Shown: positions 45,776 to 53,845 of the stretch, one piece after another
How the letters are laid out: every line of letters starts with the position of its first letter
How positions within the stretch are numbered: the first letter of the stretch is position 1
NCBI GenBank assembly: GCA_934232845.1
Contig: CAKQGD010000005.1
Coordinates: 3,134 to 67,133, forward strand
Direction of reading: 5' to 3'
DNA: 64,000 bases
DNA from: an uncultured Oscillospiraceae bacterium
GTDB lineage: Bacteria; Bacillota; Clostridia; Oscillospirales; Ruminococcaceae
The notes under the pieces: model-generated
Database searches by the model: none
What the model saw: only the letters and a program-made list of their open reading frames with translations
Told to the model about the DNA's origin: nothing
Translations under genes and position numbers: made by a program

Positions 45776-45803
45776 ACATCACATAATGTGTATTATGTGG
45801 TAT
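45776..45803 (-). repeat. Dif-like recombination site 1 (inverted relative to sites 2 and 3)
   Basis: Arm ACATCACATAA, core TGTGTA, arm TTATGTGGTAT. The inner 18 bp are the exact reverse complement of those in sites 2 and 3. It starts 3 bp after the recombinase stop. Confidence 0.75.
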
Positions 45804-45917
45804 TGGATGAATACATAAGTCCGTTTTTTTTCTTTTTAGCCGAATGACAGCTATACAAAATAGATGATTTATATAAAACAGGTCAGTCTTTCCCTTCATA
45901 TTCTTTGATAGGATACA

Positions 45918-45945
45918 TTGACTGGCCTTTTTGTGCCAATATATT
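45918..45945 (+). promoter_or_regulatory. Candidate promoter inside the invertible segment
   Basis: TTGACT (45918-45923), 16-bp spacer, TATATT (45940-45945), pointing at the EAL gene in the orientation given here. Inversion would turn it toward the recombinase. Confidence 0.5.
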
Positions 45946-46092
45946 TTATGGGTAAGCGGCTTTGTTCCACGCCAAAAAAACCGGTCAGCTTAATCTGACA
46001 TCTATGGGCCGGAATTTTTTTGGTCACATTTACTTTGTTATGCGAAGAATGCCTGACTGCAAAGATACAGGCGGCGGTTTTGACCGCACTGA

Positions 46093-46120
46093 CTGCGACA
46101 TAATACACATTATGTCGCAG
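46093..46120 (+). repeat. Dif-like recombination site 2
   Basis: Arm CTGCGACATAA, core TACACA, arm TTATGTCGCAG. The two 11-bp arms are perfect inverted repeats. Confidence 0.75.
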
Positions 46121-46154
46121 CGAGTAGAAAAGACTTCTATTCGCTGTTTTTTTA

Positions 46155-46182
46155 TTAGTACATAATACACATTATGTCGTGT
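46155..46182 (+). repeat. Dif-like recombination site 3
   Basis: Arm TTAGTACATAA, core TACACA, arm TTATGTCGTGT. It ends 44 bp before the EAL start codon. Same orientation as site 2. Confidence 0.75.
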
Positions 46183-46226
46183 TGAGAAACCGCACCGCTG
46201 TATGCGGAGATTGGCAGGAGAATAAA

Positions 46227-49200
46227 ATGACATCCAATTTGGACGCATCCTTTTTTCAACAATTGATCGACCGAATCGACGGCGAGGTCTGCGTTTCAGA
46301 TGCCCGCACCGGCAGGATGATTCTGGCAAACGGCCGCATGAAACGCTTTCCTTTTTCGACAGAGAATCAAAGCGGCGGAGAGACATCATTCCGAAAGGAA
46401 AAGAAAAGCAGCTTTGTCTCTGCGGAAAAAGGAAGCTACTTCCGCAGAGAGAGGAACCCCGAGGATGGCAAGGATTATCTTTGCTGTGGGCTGACCGGAA
46501 CATATAACGGCAGGGAATATTGCCTTTGGTGCCGTTTCGAGGCGGCGGCCGGAGAGTATTCTCCGGTCCCGACGCTGTACTTTCTGCCGGATAAAAAAGA
46601 GAAGCATCCTTTTTTGGACGAACTGCAGCTGCTGCGGTTTGTCAGCCGAAATCTTCCTCTGGGAATTCTGGCTGTTTACGACAGTGAGGAGTTTCCGCTC
46701 ATGTGCCTCAGCCAGACGATTCTCGATTCCACGGGATATACCTACGACGAGATTTATGGAGAAAAGGACGGTTGCTACGCGAGACTGATTCATCCGGATG
46801 ACCGCGGCAGAGTCTCCGAAGAGGTTCACCGGCAGCTTGAGATGCACAGTCTGTACAGCGTGGAATATCGGGTGGTAAAAAAGGACGGCAGTTTTTTCTG
46901 GGTGCGCGATCGCGGCTGTTATGTAGACAACGGCGAGGAGGACCGCGTGCTTCTGTGCTTCACCGTGAATATCACGGAGGAAAGCAAGGAGCGAATGGAG
47001 CTGGAAACGATTCTTAAAAACAGCTCCGGCGGCGCTTACAAGGCTGTACTGTGCGAGGGATTCCCCGTACTTTATGCCAACGACGGCTATTATGCGCTTC
47101 ACGGCTATACAAGGCAGCAGTTTAAAGAAGAAGTAAAAAATATGGCCGCCTCGCTGGTTCTGCCGGAGGATGCAAAGCGGGTAAGCGAAGAAATCGAAGC
47201 CTGCCGGAAGAGCAAAAAAGACAAAATCGTGATGGAATACCGCGTCCGCAGGCGGGACGGCGCCGTAGCGTGGCTGCGCAGCGACGTCAGCTTTGTCGAG
47301 GATGAGGACGGCGGCATGCTGCTGATGGGCACGGTGCTCGACGTGACCGAAAGAAAGGAACTGACGCTTCGCCTGCAGCGCATATCCGCTCTGTACAAAA
47401 TCGCGCAGAAGAACAGCCGCCTCAATATGTGGGCGCTGGATCTTCCAAATCATCGTATTATCCAGACGGAGGAATCCAAGGCCCTGCGTGGCTACGGCGA
47501 CGTGATAGAAAATGTCCCCGAATCTTTGTTTGAGGACGGATATTTTCATCCGGATACGGAGCGGACCGTGCGCGAACTGTTCGAGCGGGTCTACCGAGGC
47601 GAGGATCACGTCAGCGCGGTTTACAAAGCCAAAAAGAAAGACGCCGATGGTTATTGGTGGGAAAAGGTCACCTATGAGCGGGTGCCGAATAAAAGCGGAG
47701 AGGTTCTGTATGCGGTTGGTATTTCCGAGGATGTAACCGAGCAGAAGGAGACCGAGCTGCGTCAGAGCATGAGTTCGGCTTTGAACAAGATGCTCAACGA
47801 AGACGTGCTGTTTTCCGTTCGGTTTGATTTGAATTCGGAGAGTGTGGTCGACAGTTGGTTTTCTGAGCAAGCTCTGCCGCCGGAGAAAGACGAAAAGGAC
47901 AGTTATAGCGGAATCTTCCGCTACATTCTTCGTACAATGGCCAACTCGGACGACGCGATGCGGTTTCGCGATCGGTTTATGAGCGGTCAGATGAAGAAAT
48001 TTATGCAGAGCGGCAGGGAAATTCCGACCTTTGAGTGCCGCCAGAAAACTGCGGACGGACGAATTTTCTGGGTTCACTTTACGCTTCGCATTATGATCGA
48101 TTCCAAAAACGATCGGCGGCTGCTTACCCTGTATGCCCGCGATATCACAAGCCTGAGACTGCGGGAGCTGGAGCTGCGTCAAAAGGCGGAACGAGATGAG
48201 GAAACCGGGCTTTACAATTTGGATACGGCAAAGCTGCTGATTCAGGATATTCTAAAGAGCGGCATGCGCGGAAGAAACGGCGCCATGGCGCTGCTGGAGA
48301 TCGACGGATTTTCCGGCGATGAAAAACGGCAGGAACGAAAGAAACTGCTGAGCGGCATAGGCGCTCAGATTCTCAGCGGCTTGCCGTTAACTTGTATTTC
48401 CGCAAGGGCTTCGGAGAATACGCTGATGATTTTCAGCAGCAGCGTTTCCGCTGCGGAAGAGCAATTTACGGTTCTAAAAAAGCTGATGGAAGGAATCACC
48501 CATTCGAAAGAATCTCTGTTCGGCGGTTCACTGCGGATCTTTACCGGAATCACCTGCCGAATCGGGCCCGGGATGGATTTCGAACAGATCATGGGGAATG
48601 CCGCGCAGCTGCTGGGGCAGGCGCGGAAAAATGGTTCGTCCCAAATTGTCTCGGATTTGGAGGAAAAAATCTCTCCTTCCAAGGAACAGTTCGTCCGTGG
48701 GATCAAGGAATTCTCAGAGCAAAGCTGGAAGGCCTTTGAGCAGGGCGCGTCTCCGGATGAAATCGCAAAGTCGATTTTCGCCGCGCTTGGCAGAGACGTC
48801 GGCATGAAGCGGATCACCCTTCTGCTTCGTCTGCCCGGCGGCCGTCTGCAAAAGCAGATGGAATGGCGCTCTTCTACGGAGACAGAGCCGCTGGCCGTGC
48901 AAAATTCCGATATGCTGTACAGATTGTTTTGGTCTGTCCCGCCGGACTGTCAATCCCTTGTTGTCCGGGAGGAATCCGACGAGATTTTTGACGATCTTCG
49001 AAGCAGCGTCGGAGAGCCGATGCTTCCCGCCGTTCTGTGCAGTGCAAGAGAAAACGGAACTCCGGCACTCTGTATTTTAGCTGAGGGTGCGCAGAGCATT
49101 CCGGATGTTGAGGGAATGAAACTGATGGCGGCGTTCCTGCGCAGAATCTATTTTATCAACGAACTGCGTACGCAGTATGAGTCTGCGGTGCTGCACGACT

Positions 49201-50435
49201 CCGTTACGGAGCTGTTCAATTTTGAAGGGTATCTGCAGAGGCTTCGCAGAATCCACGAGGATGCGCTCTCCAGCTTCGGTATGGCGTCGGCATACATCTT
49301 GAACTTTAAACAGTATAATCAGCAGTACGGCACAAACGGCGGCAACATGCTGCTGAGGCAGGCGGCGGGTGTGCTTGAAGATGTATTCGGCAGCGACAAC
49401 TGCTATCGCGTAAGCGGCGCGACCTTTCAGATTCTTTGCCCCGATGTGACGCATGAGCATTTTTCGCAGCGATGCCGTTTGATGGAGGAGAAAATGAACC
49501 GCCTCTGCCCCGGCCGGATTGCTTGTGCCGGCGCATGGGAAGAAAATGCGATTTCCCTCAGAGCGCTGGAAGAACAGGTAGAAGAGCGCCTTGAGGTCGC
49601 GGCCAACCGCCTGCGCATGAAAAACCGTGAGAGCGCAAAGCAATCCGCATATACGGTTTTACAAGATGTGCGGGAGAAGATAAAAAACGGGAATTTCGTG
49701 ATCTTTCTCCAGCCGAAGGCGCTGGCCGCGACCGAAGAGATCTGCGGCGCCGAAGCACTGATTCGTTACCGCGATGAAAAGAAGGGGATTCTGCCGCCCG
49801 CAGAGTTTTTAAATGTAATCGAAAAAGCCGGAGCCATCCGGGAAATCGATCTGTTTGTTCTTGAACAGGTATGCAGAACGATGCGGCAATGGCTGGATGA
49901 GGGCTGGAAAGGCTACCCTGTCTCACTGAATTTTTCGCGCGCCACGATTTTGGAACCGGATATTCTGACAGAGACCAATCGGATTGTGGAAAGCTGCGGC
50001 GTTCCCAAAGAATTGATTGAGATCGAAATCACCGAGACGATCTCTTCGACCGACAGCATGGGACTTCAGGAGATCGTGCATCAGCTGGCACAGGCGGGTT
50101 ACCGGATCGCAATCGACGATTTCGGCGCGGACTACAGCAACATTTATGTACTGTATTTGCTGGATATCCATACGCTGAAGCTGGACCGCAAAATCATCAA
50201 TGATGTTTACTGCAACGAACGCGCGAGAGAAGTCGTGAACGATCTGATCGGTCTTTGCCGCCGGATGAAAATTTCCTCCGTGGCAGAGGGCGTGCAGACC
50301 AAGGAACAGCTGGAGACGCTGCGGCAGATGTCCTGCGATGTGATTCAGGGATACTATCTGAACAAGCCCATTTCGACCGAAGATTTTAAGAGGCTTTACA
50401 TCCGGACAGACGGCGGCGCGCTTTCGAATGGATAG
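46227..50435 (+). CDS. Multi-PAS, GAF-like, double degenerate GGDEF and EAL protein (c-di-GMP phosphodiesterase)
   Basis: A 1402-residue cytoplasmic protein. I chose ATG 46227 (AGGAG at six bases) over a GTG at 46179 inside site 3. Approximate order: PAS-type domains at residues ~130-650, a degenerate GGDEF domain at ~654-790 (ARASENTL where the active site should be), a GAF-like region ~820-985, a second degenerate GGDEF at ~988-1120 (RVSGATFQ), and EAL at ~1144-1398. The EAL motif GAEALIRY, N of VSLNFSR, EIEITET, IAIDDFG, LKLDR, AEGVQ and VIQGYY are intact, so it should hydrolyse c-di-GMP. No membrane helix seen. Confidence 0.93.
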   Translation: MTSNLDASFFQQLIDRIDGEVCVSDARTGRMILANGRMKRFPFSTENQSGGETSFRKEKKSSFVSAEKGSYFRRERNPEDGKDYLCCGLTGTYNGREYCLWCRFEAAAGEYSPVPTLYFLPDKKEKHPFLDELQLLRFVSRNLPLGILAVYDSEEFPLMCLSQTILDSTGYTYDEIYGEKDGCYARLIHPDDRGRVSEEVHRQLEMHSLYSVEYRVVKKDGSFFWVRDRGCYVDNGEEDRVLLCFTVNITEESKERMELETILKNSSGGAYKAVLCEGFPVLYANDGYYALHGYTRQQFKEEVKNMAASLVLPEDAKRVSEEIEACRKSKKDKIVMEYRVRRRDGAVAWLRSDVSFVEDEDGGMLLMGTVLDVTERKELTLRLQRISALYKIAQKNSRLNMWALDLPNHRIIQTEESKALRGYGDVIENVPESLFEDGYFHPDTERTVRELFERVYRGEDHVSAVYKAKKKDADGYWWEKVTYERVPNKSGEVLYAVGISEDVTEQKETELRQSMSSALNKMLNEDVLFSVRFDLNSESVVDSWFSEQALPPEKDEKDSYSGIFRYILRTMANSDDAMRFRDRFMSGQMKKFMQSGREIPTFECRQKTADGRIFWVHFTLRIMIDSKNDRRLLTLYARDITSLRLRELELRQKAERDEETGLYNLDTAKLLIQDILKSGMRGRNGAMALLEIDGFSGDEKRQERKKLLSGIGAQILSGLPLTCISARASENTLMIFSSSVSAAEEQFTVLKKLMEGITHSKESLFGGSLRIFTGITCRIGPGMDFEQIMGNAAQLLGQARKNGSSQIVSDLEEKISPSKEQFVRGIKEFSEQSWKAFEQGASPDEIAKSIFAALGRDVGMKRITLLLRLPGGRLQKQMEWRSSTETEPLAVQNSDMLYRLFWSVPPDCQSLVVREESDEIFDDLRSSVGEPMLPAVLCSARENGTPALCILAEGAQSIPDVEGMKLMAAFLRRIYFINELRTQYESAVLHDSVTELFNFEGYLQRLRRIHEDALSSFGMASAYILNFKQYNQQYGTNGGNMLLRQAAGVLEDVFGSDNCYRVSGATFQILCPDVTHEHFSQRCRLMEEKMNRLCPGRIACAGAWEENAISLRALEEQVEERLEVAANRLRMKNRESAKQSAYTVLQDVREKIKNGNFVIFLQPKALAATEEICGAEALIRYRDEKKGILPPAEFLNVIEKAGAIREIDLFVLEQVCRTMRQWLDEGWKGYPVSLNFSRATILEPDILTETNRIVESCGVPKELIEIEITETISSTDSMGLQEIVHQLAQAGYRIAIDDFGADYSNIYVLYLLDIHTLKLDRKIINDVYCNERAREVVNDLIGLCRRMKISSVAEGVQTKEQLETLRQMSCDVIQGYYLNKPISTEDFKRLYIRTDGGALSNG

Positions 50436-50502
50436 GAAAAAGCATTTTTCGCGTCCCGCACCGACGAAAAACCCGCAAAAAGCAGATGAATCGCCCCACT
50501 CT

Positions 50503-50533
50503 AAAAGAGACGGCTTGTGCCGTCTCTTTTTTA
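50503..50533 (+). terminator. Terminator of the EAL gene
   Basis: AAAAGAGACGG-CTTGTG-CCGTCTCTTTT with further T, about 70 bp after the stop. Confidence 0.9.
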
Positions 50534-50638
50534 CGAAGCATACCTAAAGAAAGCATGTGCCCGGCGCAGAAAAAAGAAACCCTATTTTAAAACCGAAAAT
50601 GCGAGCCCTTAAAATCACATAAAAAGGAAAAGAGAGGA

Positions 50639-50667
50639 TTGAACCCCTTTTTTTCTCATGTTATAAT
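50639..50667 (+). promoter_or_regulatory. Strong promoter of the RNHCP gene
   Basis: TTGAAC (50639-50644), 17-bp spacer, TATAAT (50662-50667) with extended TGT. The leader would be about 160 nt. Confidence 0.78.
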
Positions 50668-50724
50668 CAAAACACGGCTAATCTGAAAAGCTCAGCCAAA
50701 ATGATAATAAAAAGGAGACGCTGG

Positions 50725-50763
50725 ATGAAAGCGATCAAAAACAGAACGGAGACTGCGGCATAA
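50725..50763 (+). CDS. Candidate 12-residue leader peptide
   Basis: ATG AAA GCG then codons giving MKAIKNRTETAA and a TAA stop. AAAAAGGAGACG lies just upstream at good spacing. The frame is short, sits between a strong promoter and a hairpin, and precedes the RNHCP gene. This layout is typical of ribosome-stalling leader peptides, but translation is unproven. Confidence 0.55.
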   Translation: MKAIKNRTETAA

Positions 50764-50766
50764 CCG

Positions 50767-50796
50767 GGAGGTTTGCTGCACGTTTGACAAACCTCC
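50767..50796 (+). promoter_or_regulatory. Leader hairpin upstream of the RNHCP gene
   Basis: GGGAGGTTTG and CAAACCTCCC pair perfectly. The 3-prime arm CCTCC could also pair with the GGAGG ribosome binding site of the next gene (50822-50826). No clean T run, so control of translation is more likely than of termination. Confidence 0.5.
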
Positions 50797-50835
50797 CGAA
50801 AGGTTTATGATTTTACTTTTTGGAGGAAAACTCTT

Positions 50836-51264
50836 ATGAATCAGAAAAGCAAGAAAAAATCAGCGGAAAAGAATTCTTTCAAAATGCGCCCGTGCAGAGA
50901 GACCTTTGTCTGCAAAGTATGCGGAAAGACCGTTGCTCCGGACGGCGCGGGAAGCGATCACAGAAATCACTGTCCGTACTGCCTTTCGAGCCGCCATATG
51001 GATGCAGAGCCGGGCGACCGGGCAGCCGGCTGCGGCGGCGTGATGGAGCCGATCGCCGTCTGGGTGAGAAAAAACGGGGAATGGGCCGTCATTCACCGCT
51101 GCAAGATCTGCGGGGCGCTCAGCTCAAACCGCATCGCCGCGGATGACAGCCCAACGAAGCTGCTCTCTCTTGCGATGAGGCCGGTTGCACTGCCCCCGTT
51201 CCCTCTGGAACGGCTGGAGGAAATGATAGAGCAGCTGGAGAAAGAGGGCAATGCGGCGCAGTGA
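50836..51264 (+). CDS. RNHCP domain zinc-ribbon protein
   Basis: A 142-residue soluble protein. The family signature DHRNHCPYCLSSRHMDAEPG, then DRAAGCGGVMEPIAVWV and IHRCKICGALSSNRIAADD, matches the RNHCP domain. Cysteine pairs CKVCGK, CPYC and CKICG probably bind zinc. The N-terminus is Lys-rich and may contact nucleic acid. GGAGG lies nine bases before the ATG. The leader contains a short peptide frame and a hairpin. The function of RNHCP proteins is not established. Confidence 0.85.
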   Translation: MNQKSKKKSAEKNSFKMRPCRETFVCKVCGKTVAPDGAGSDHRNHCPYCLSSRHMDAEPGDRAAGCGGVMEPIAVWVRKNGEWAVIHRCKICGALSSNRIAADDSPTKLLSLAMRPVALPPFPLERLEEMIEQLEKEGNAAQ

Positions 51265-51373
51265 GGCCTGCCGGAAAGATAGCAGAGATTCTTTGCCCGT
51301 TTTTTAAAAGGCGCATCTTTGCAAAACGGGAATTGAAAAGCTTTTGTTTGCGCGAAAATCAGAAGGGTAACGA

Positions 51374-51404
51374 TTGACACTCTCCCCTCCGCGGGAGGTA
51401 TCAT
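51374..51404 (+). promoter_or_regulatory. Possible promoter of the amidohydrolase gene
   Basis: TTGACA (51374-51379) and TATCAT (51399-51404) with a 19-bp spacer, longer than ideal. A short CCTCC/GGAGG inverted repeat lies in the spacer. Confidence 0.4.
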
Positions 51405-51441
51405 TTTTTATTATGGCAGCGATGCAAGGAAGGAAAGACAG

Positions 51442-52614
51442 ATGATTTTAAAAAACTGCGGCTTTGTTCCGTTTTTGACGGAAGGAACCGATCTGACAAA
51501 AGGGGACGTGCTTGTCACCGGGAACAGGATTGCAAAAATCGCGCCCTGCGGGACCGATTTCGGCACAGAGGAGGAGATACTTGATCTGGAGGGGAAGACG
51601 CTTCTGCCGGGTCTGATCGACATCCACTGCCACCTCTACTATGACGAGTATTCTGCGATCTACGACGCCCGTCCGGATACGGAGCATACCATCAATGCCG
51701 CGGCCTATGCGGCGGAATTTTTAAAGGACGGCTACACGACGGTCCGCGACTGCGGCGACAAGGGCTGCCGCTGCGCACTGCATGTCAGGCGCGCCGTCGA
51801 GGACGGCCGTCTGCCGGGACCGCGCATCACAACCAGCGGCCCCAATATCACCTCGCCGTGGACCGATCACGGCGTAAAGGAATTTCATGTGAGCGGTGCG
51901 GATGCGTTCCGCGATGCGACAAGACGCAATTTCGCCTATGGCTCCGACTTTATCAAGATTTACGGCTCCGGCTCTCTGCTGAGTCCGTCCAACGAGCCGG
52001 GTTATCCGATCGTCGAGCCGGACGAATATGAGCAGATCATTCTGGTGGCAAAGCGCCATGCCTCCTATGCCGCGGTCCATGCGCACGGCACGCTGGCCAT
52101 CGATATGGCGGTCAAGGCCGGTGTTCACACGGTGGAGCATGCCAGCATGATCAGCGAGGAGACGCTGCGCTATATCGAAGAGACAAAGCAGGACACCGCC
52201 CTTGTGCTGACCATGTATGCCATGGACGAGATTCTGCAGCAGCCGGATACCTATAACGGAAAGCGGATGCACCGGCTGATGGATAAAATCATCGGATGCC
52301 TCAAAAACGCATATGAAAACCACAAGAGTATTCTGATCGGCTGGGGCACGGACGTCGGCATGAAAACCTATGTCAAGGATCCGATGCATGAATTTCGCCT
52401 GAGAAAAGAAATGCTCGGTTTTTCCAACGAGGATATCCTGCGGCAGGCGACGATCAATTCCGCAAAGATCATTTATCAGGACCACGAGATCGGCTCGATC
52501 AAGGAAGGAAAACTTGCCGATCTTGTTGTAGTGGACGGTGACCCCGTGCGCGATATCTCGGTCATGTACAAAATTCCCCGGCATGTCATCAAGGATGGCG
52601 TGTTGATCCGGTAA
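51442..52614 (+). CDS. Metal-dependent amidohydrolase family protein
   Basis: A 390-residue enzyme of the amidohydrolase superfamily (imidazolonepropionase/prolidase-like branch). Metal ligands are visible: H62-x-H64 in IDIHCHL, carboxylated lysine K172 (FIKIYGSG), H213 in VHAHG, H233 in VEHASM and D304 in GTDVG. The C-terminal strand DLVVVDGDPVRDI completes the fold. It could hydrolyse cyclic amides or dipeptides. GGAAGGAAAG precedes the ATG. Its own terminator separates it from the CoA operon downstream, so a functional link is not shown. Confidence 0.88.
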   Translation: MILKNCGFVPFLTEGTDLTKGDVLVTGNRIAKIAPCGTDFGTEEEILDLEGKTLLPGLIDIHCHLYYDEYSAIYDARPDTEHTINAAAYAAEFLKDGYTTVRDCGDKGCRCALHVRRAVEDGRLPGPRITTSGPNITSPWTDHGVKEFHVSGADAFRDATRRNFAYGSDFIKIYGSGSLLSPSNEPGYPIVEPDEYEQIILVAKRHASYAAVHAHGTLAIDMAVKAGVHTVEHASMISEETLRYIEETKQDTALVLTMYAMDEILQQPDTYNGKRMHRLMDKIIGCLKNAYENHKSILIGWGTDVGMKTYVKDPMHEFRLRKEMLGFSNEDILRQATINSAKIIYQDHEIGSIKEGKLADLVVVDGDPVRDISVMYKIPRHVIKDGVLIR

Positions 52615-53032
52615 AAAAGCACGGGTGCGCTGTTTGCGTCTTATCCTAAAAGCAAAGACCTCTGAAAAAGGACAGGCTCCTTTTTCAGAGGTCTTTTTTG
52701 CATGCGAAAGAAATAAAATTATTTTTGTGCGGGGAAAAAAGCGTTTTGTCTGCGGCAAAAGCCGAAAAAAGAAACAAAAAAGCCGAGGAAAAACCGGTGT
52801 TTTTTCTTTTTGTTTCGATAAAGGCATATGGAAGAGGAAAATAATTTCGGCCGATCGAAACGATTGCCAAAAACCGAAAGTTTTTTCGGTTCATATCAAA
52901 TTTTAATAGGTGCTGTTTGCTGATATGATACAGGTAGAAAACCCGTTTTCTCATAAGCGGAGGCATTTCGGGGCACGTCGGAAGAGAGCATCCGCCCTGC
53001 AATGCTTTGACGCAGAAAGGAGTGAAGCTGCT
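52615..53032. other. Intergenic region before the CoA operon
   Basis: About 420 bases. It contains the amidohydrolase terminator and a small hairpin AACCGAA-AGTTTT-TTCGGTT around 52873-52892. No clear promoter or gene was seen. Confidence 0.5.
52654..52699 (+). terminator. Terminator of the amidohydrolase gene
   Basis: Perfect 19-bp arms AAAGACCTCTGAAAAAGGA and TCCTTTTTCAGAGGTCTTT followed by T run. Confidence 0.93.
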
Positions 53033-53806
53033 ATGAAGGTTTTTTCCTTTGAGCGAAGGAATTTAGTCGCCGTATTCACGCTGAACAGGCCTGAGAAATC
53101 AAACGCCGTCACACCGGATTTAATGCGCGAAATGGAAGCTGCGATGATGGAGTTTATGGAGGACGACGCGCTTCGGGTCGGCATCATCACCGGTGCGGGA
53201 GAGAAGGCGTTCTGCTCCGGAGCGGATATTGCGGAATGGCTGCCCTTTGTCAAACAGACGGCGGACCGGCCGTGGCGGATCCCCGATACGCCGATGCGGG
53301 GTATGTACGTCACAAAGCCTCTGATCGCGGCGGTGAACGGCGTCGCATTCGGCGGCGGAGCGGAGATCGCCTTGGCCTGCGATTTTCGCATTGCGTCGGA
53401 AAACGCTGCGTTTCGCTTTCCGGAGCCGAGCCTCGGCATTCTGCCCCGTCTGGGAGGGACGCAGCGTCTGCCGCGCCTGATCGGACGTGCCCGGGCGATG
53501 GAGATTCTGCTTACCAATCAAAAGGTGGATGCGCAGACGGCGCTTTCGATCGGACTGGTCAACCGGGTCGTTAAACAAGAAGAACTGATGGACGCCGCGA
53601 TGGAACTTGCGCAGAAAATCTGTACGCTTGCGCCTCTGGCGGTCACGGCGATCAAGCGCTGTGTCTGCGAGGGCTGCGAGCTTCCGCTGGAGAGAGGTCT
53701 GGCGCTGGAAAATGAAATCGGCCTGACGCTGTATCAGACGGAGGATTACGAAGAAGGCCGCGCCGCGTTTCGTGAGAAGCGCGCTCCCCGATTTAAGGGG
53801 AAATAA
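53033..53806 (+). CDS. Enoyl-CoA hydratase/isomerase family protein
   Basis: A 257-residue crotonase-fold enzyme. The oxyanion-hole segment AFCSGADIAEW and the GVAFGGGAEIALACDF stretch are present. Both catalytic glutamates of hydratases are there, E111 (GGGAE) and E131 (FPEPSLGILP), so a hydratase is more likely than an isomerase. It would add water to a 2-enoyl-CoA, giving a 3-hydroxyacyl-CoA. AAAGGAGTG precedes the ATG at 53033. First gene of an eight-gene CoA operon; the CoA-transferase starts 39 bp later. Confidence 0.92.
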   Translation: MKVFSFERRNLVAVFTLNRPEKSNAVTPDLMREMEAAMMEFMEDDALRVGIITGAGEKAFCSGADIAEWLPFVKQTADRPWRIPDTPMRGMYVTKPLIAAVNGVAFGGGAEIALACDFRIASENAAFRFPEPSLGILPRLGGTQRLPRLIGRARAMEILLTNQKVDAQTALSIGLVNRVVKQEELMDAAMELAQKICTLAPLAVTAIKRCVCEGCELPLERGLALENEIGLTLYQTEDYEEGRAAFREKRAPRFKGK

Positions 53807-53845
53807 ATTACCGACAGGGCCAAGGCCCGGAAAGGAAGCGCTCAT

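Larger units (their letters stand above)
45776..46182. other. Candidate invertible DNA switch upstream of the EAL gene
   Basis: This is the gap between the recombinase and the EAL gene. It is AT-rich compared with its surroundings. It holds one dif-like site in one orientation at its left end and two in the opposite orientation at its right end, with a plausible promoter between. Recombination between inverted sites would flip about 317 bp (sites 1 and 2) or 379 bp (sites 1 and 3). Sites 2 and 3 are direct repeats 62 bp apart. No supported gene lies inside. The inversion is inferred from architecture only. Confidence 0.65.

Noticed and set aside
46045..46090. Possible c-di-GMP riboswitch before the EAL gene
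   Set aside because: Two small hairpins with a GCAAAG loop look tempting, but the conserved GEMM core and tetraloop-receptor elements are missing.
45776..46182. The three palindromes as plain terminators or as the chromosomal dif
   Set aside because: They have no T runs, share an asymmetric core, occur in both orientations and sit beside a recombinase. A chromosome has a single dif.
46386..48182. Long minus-strand open frame (598 codons) inside the EAL gene
   Set aside because: It is antisense to a clear PAS protein, has no ribosome binding site and no recognisable domain. It results from codon bias in GC-rich DNA.
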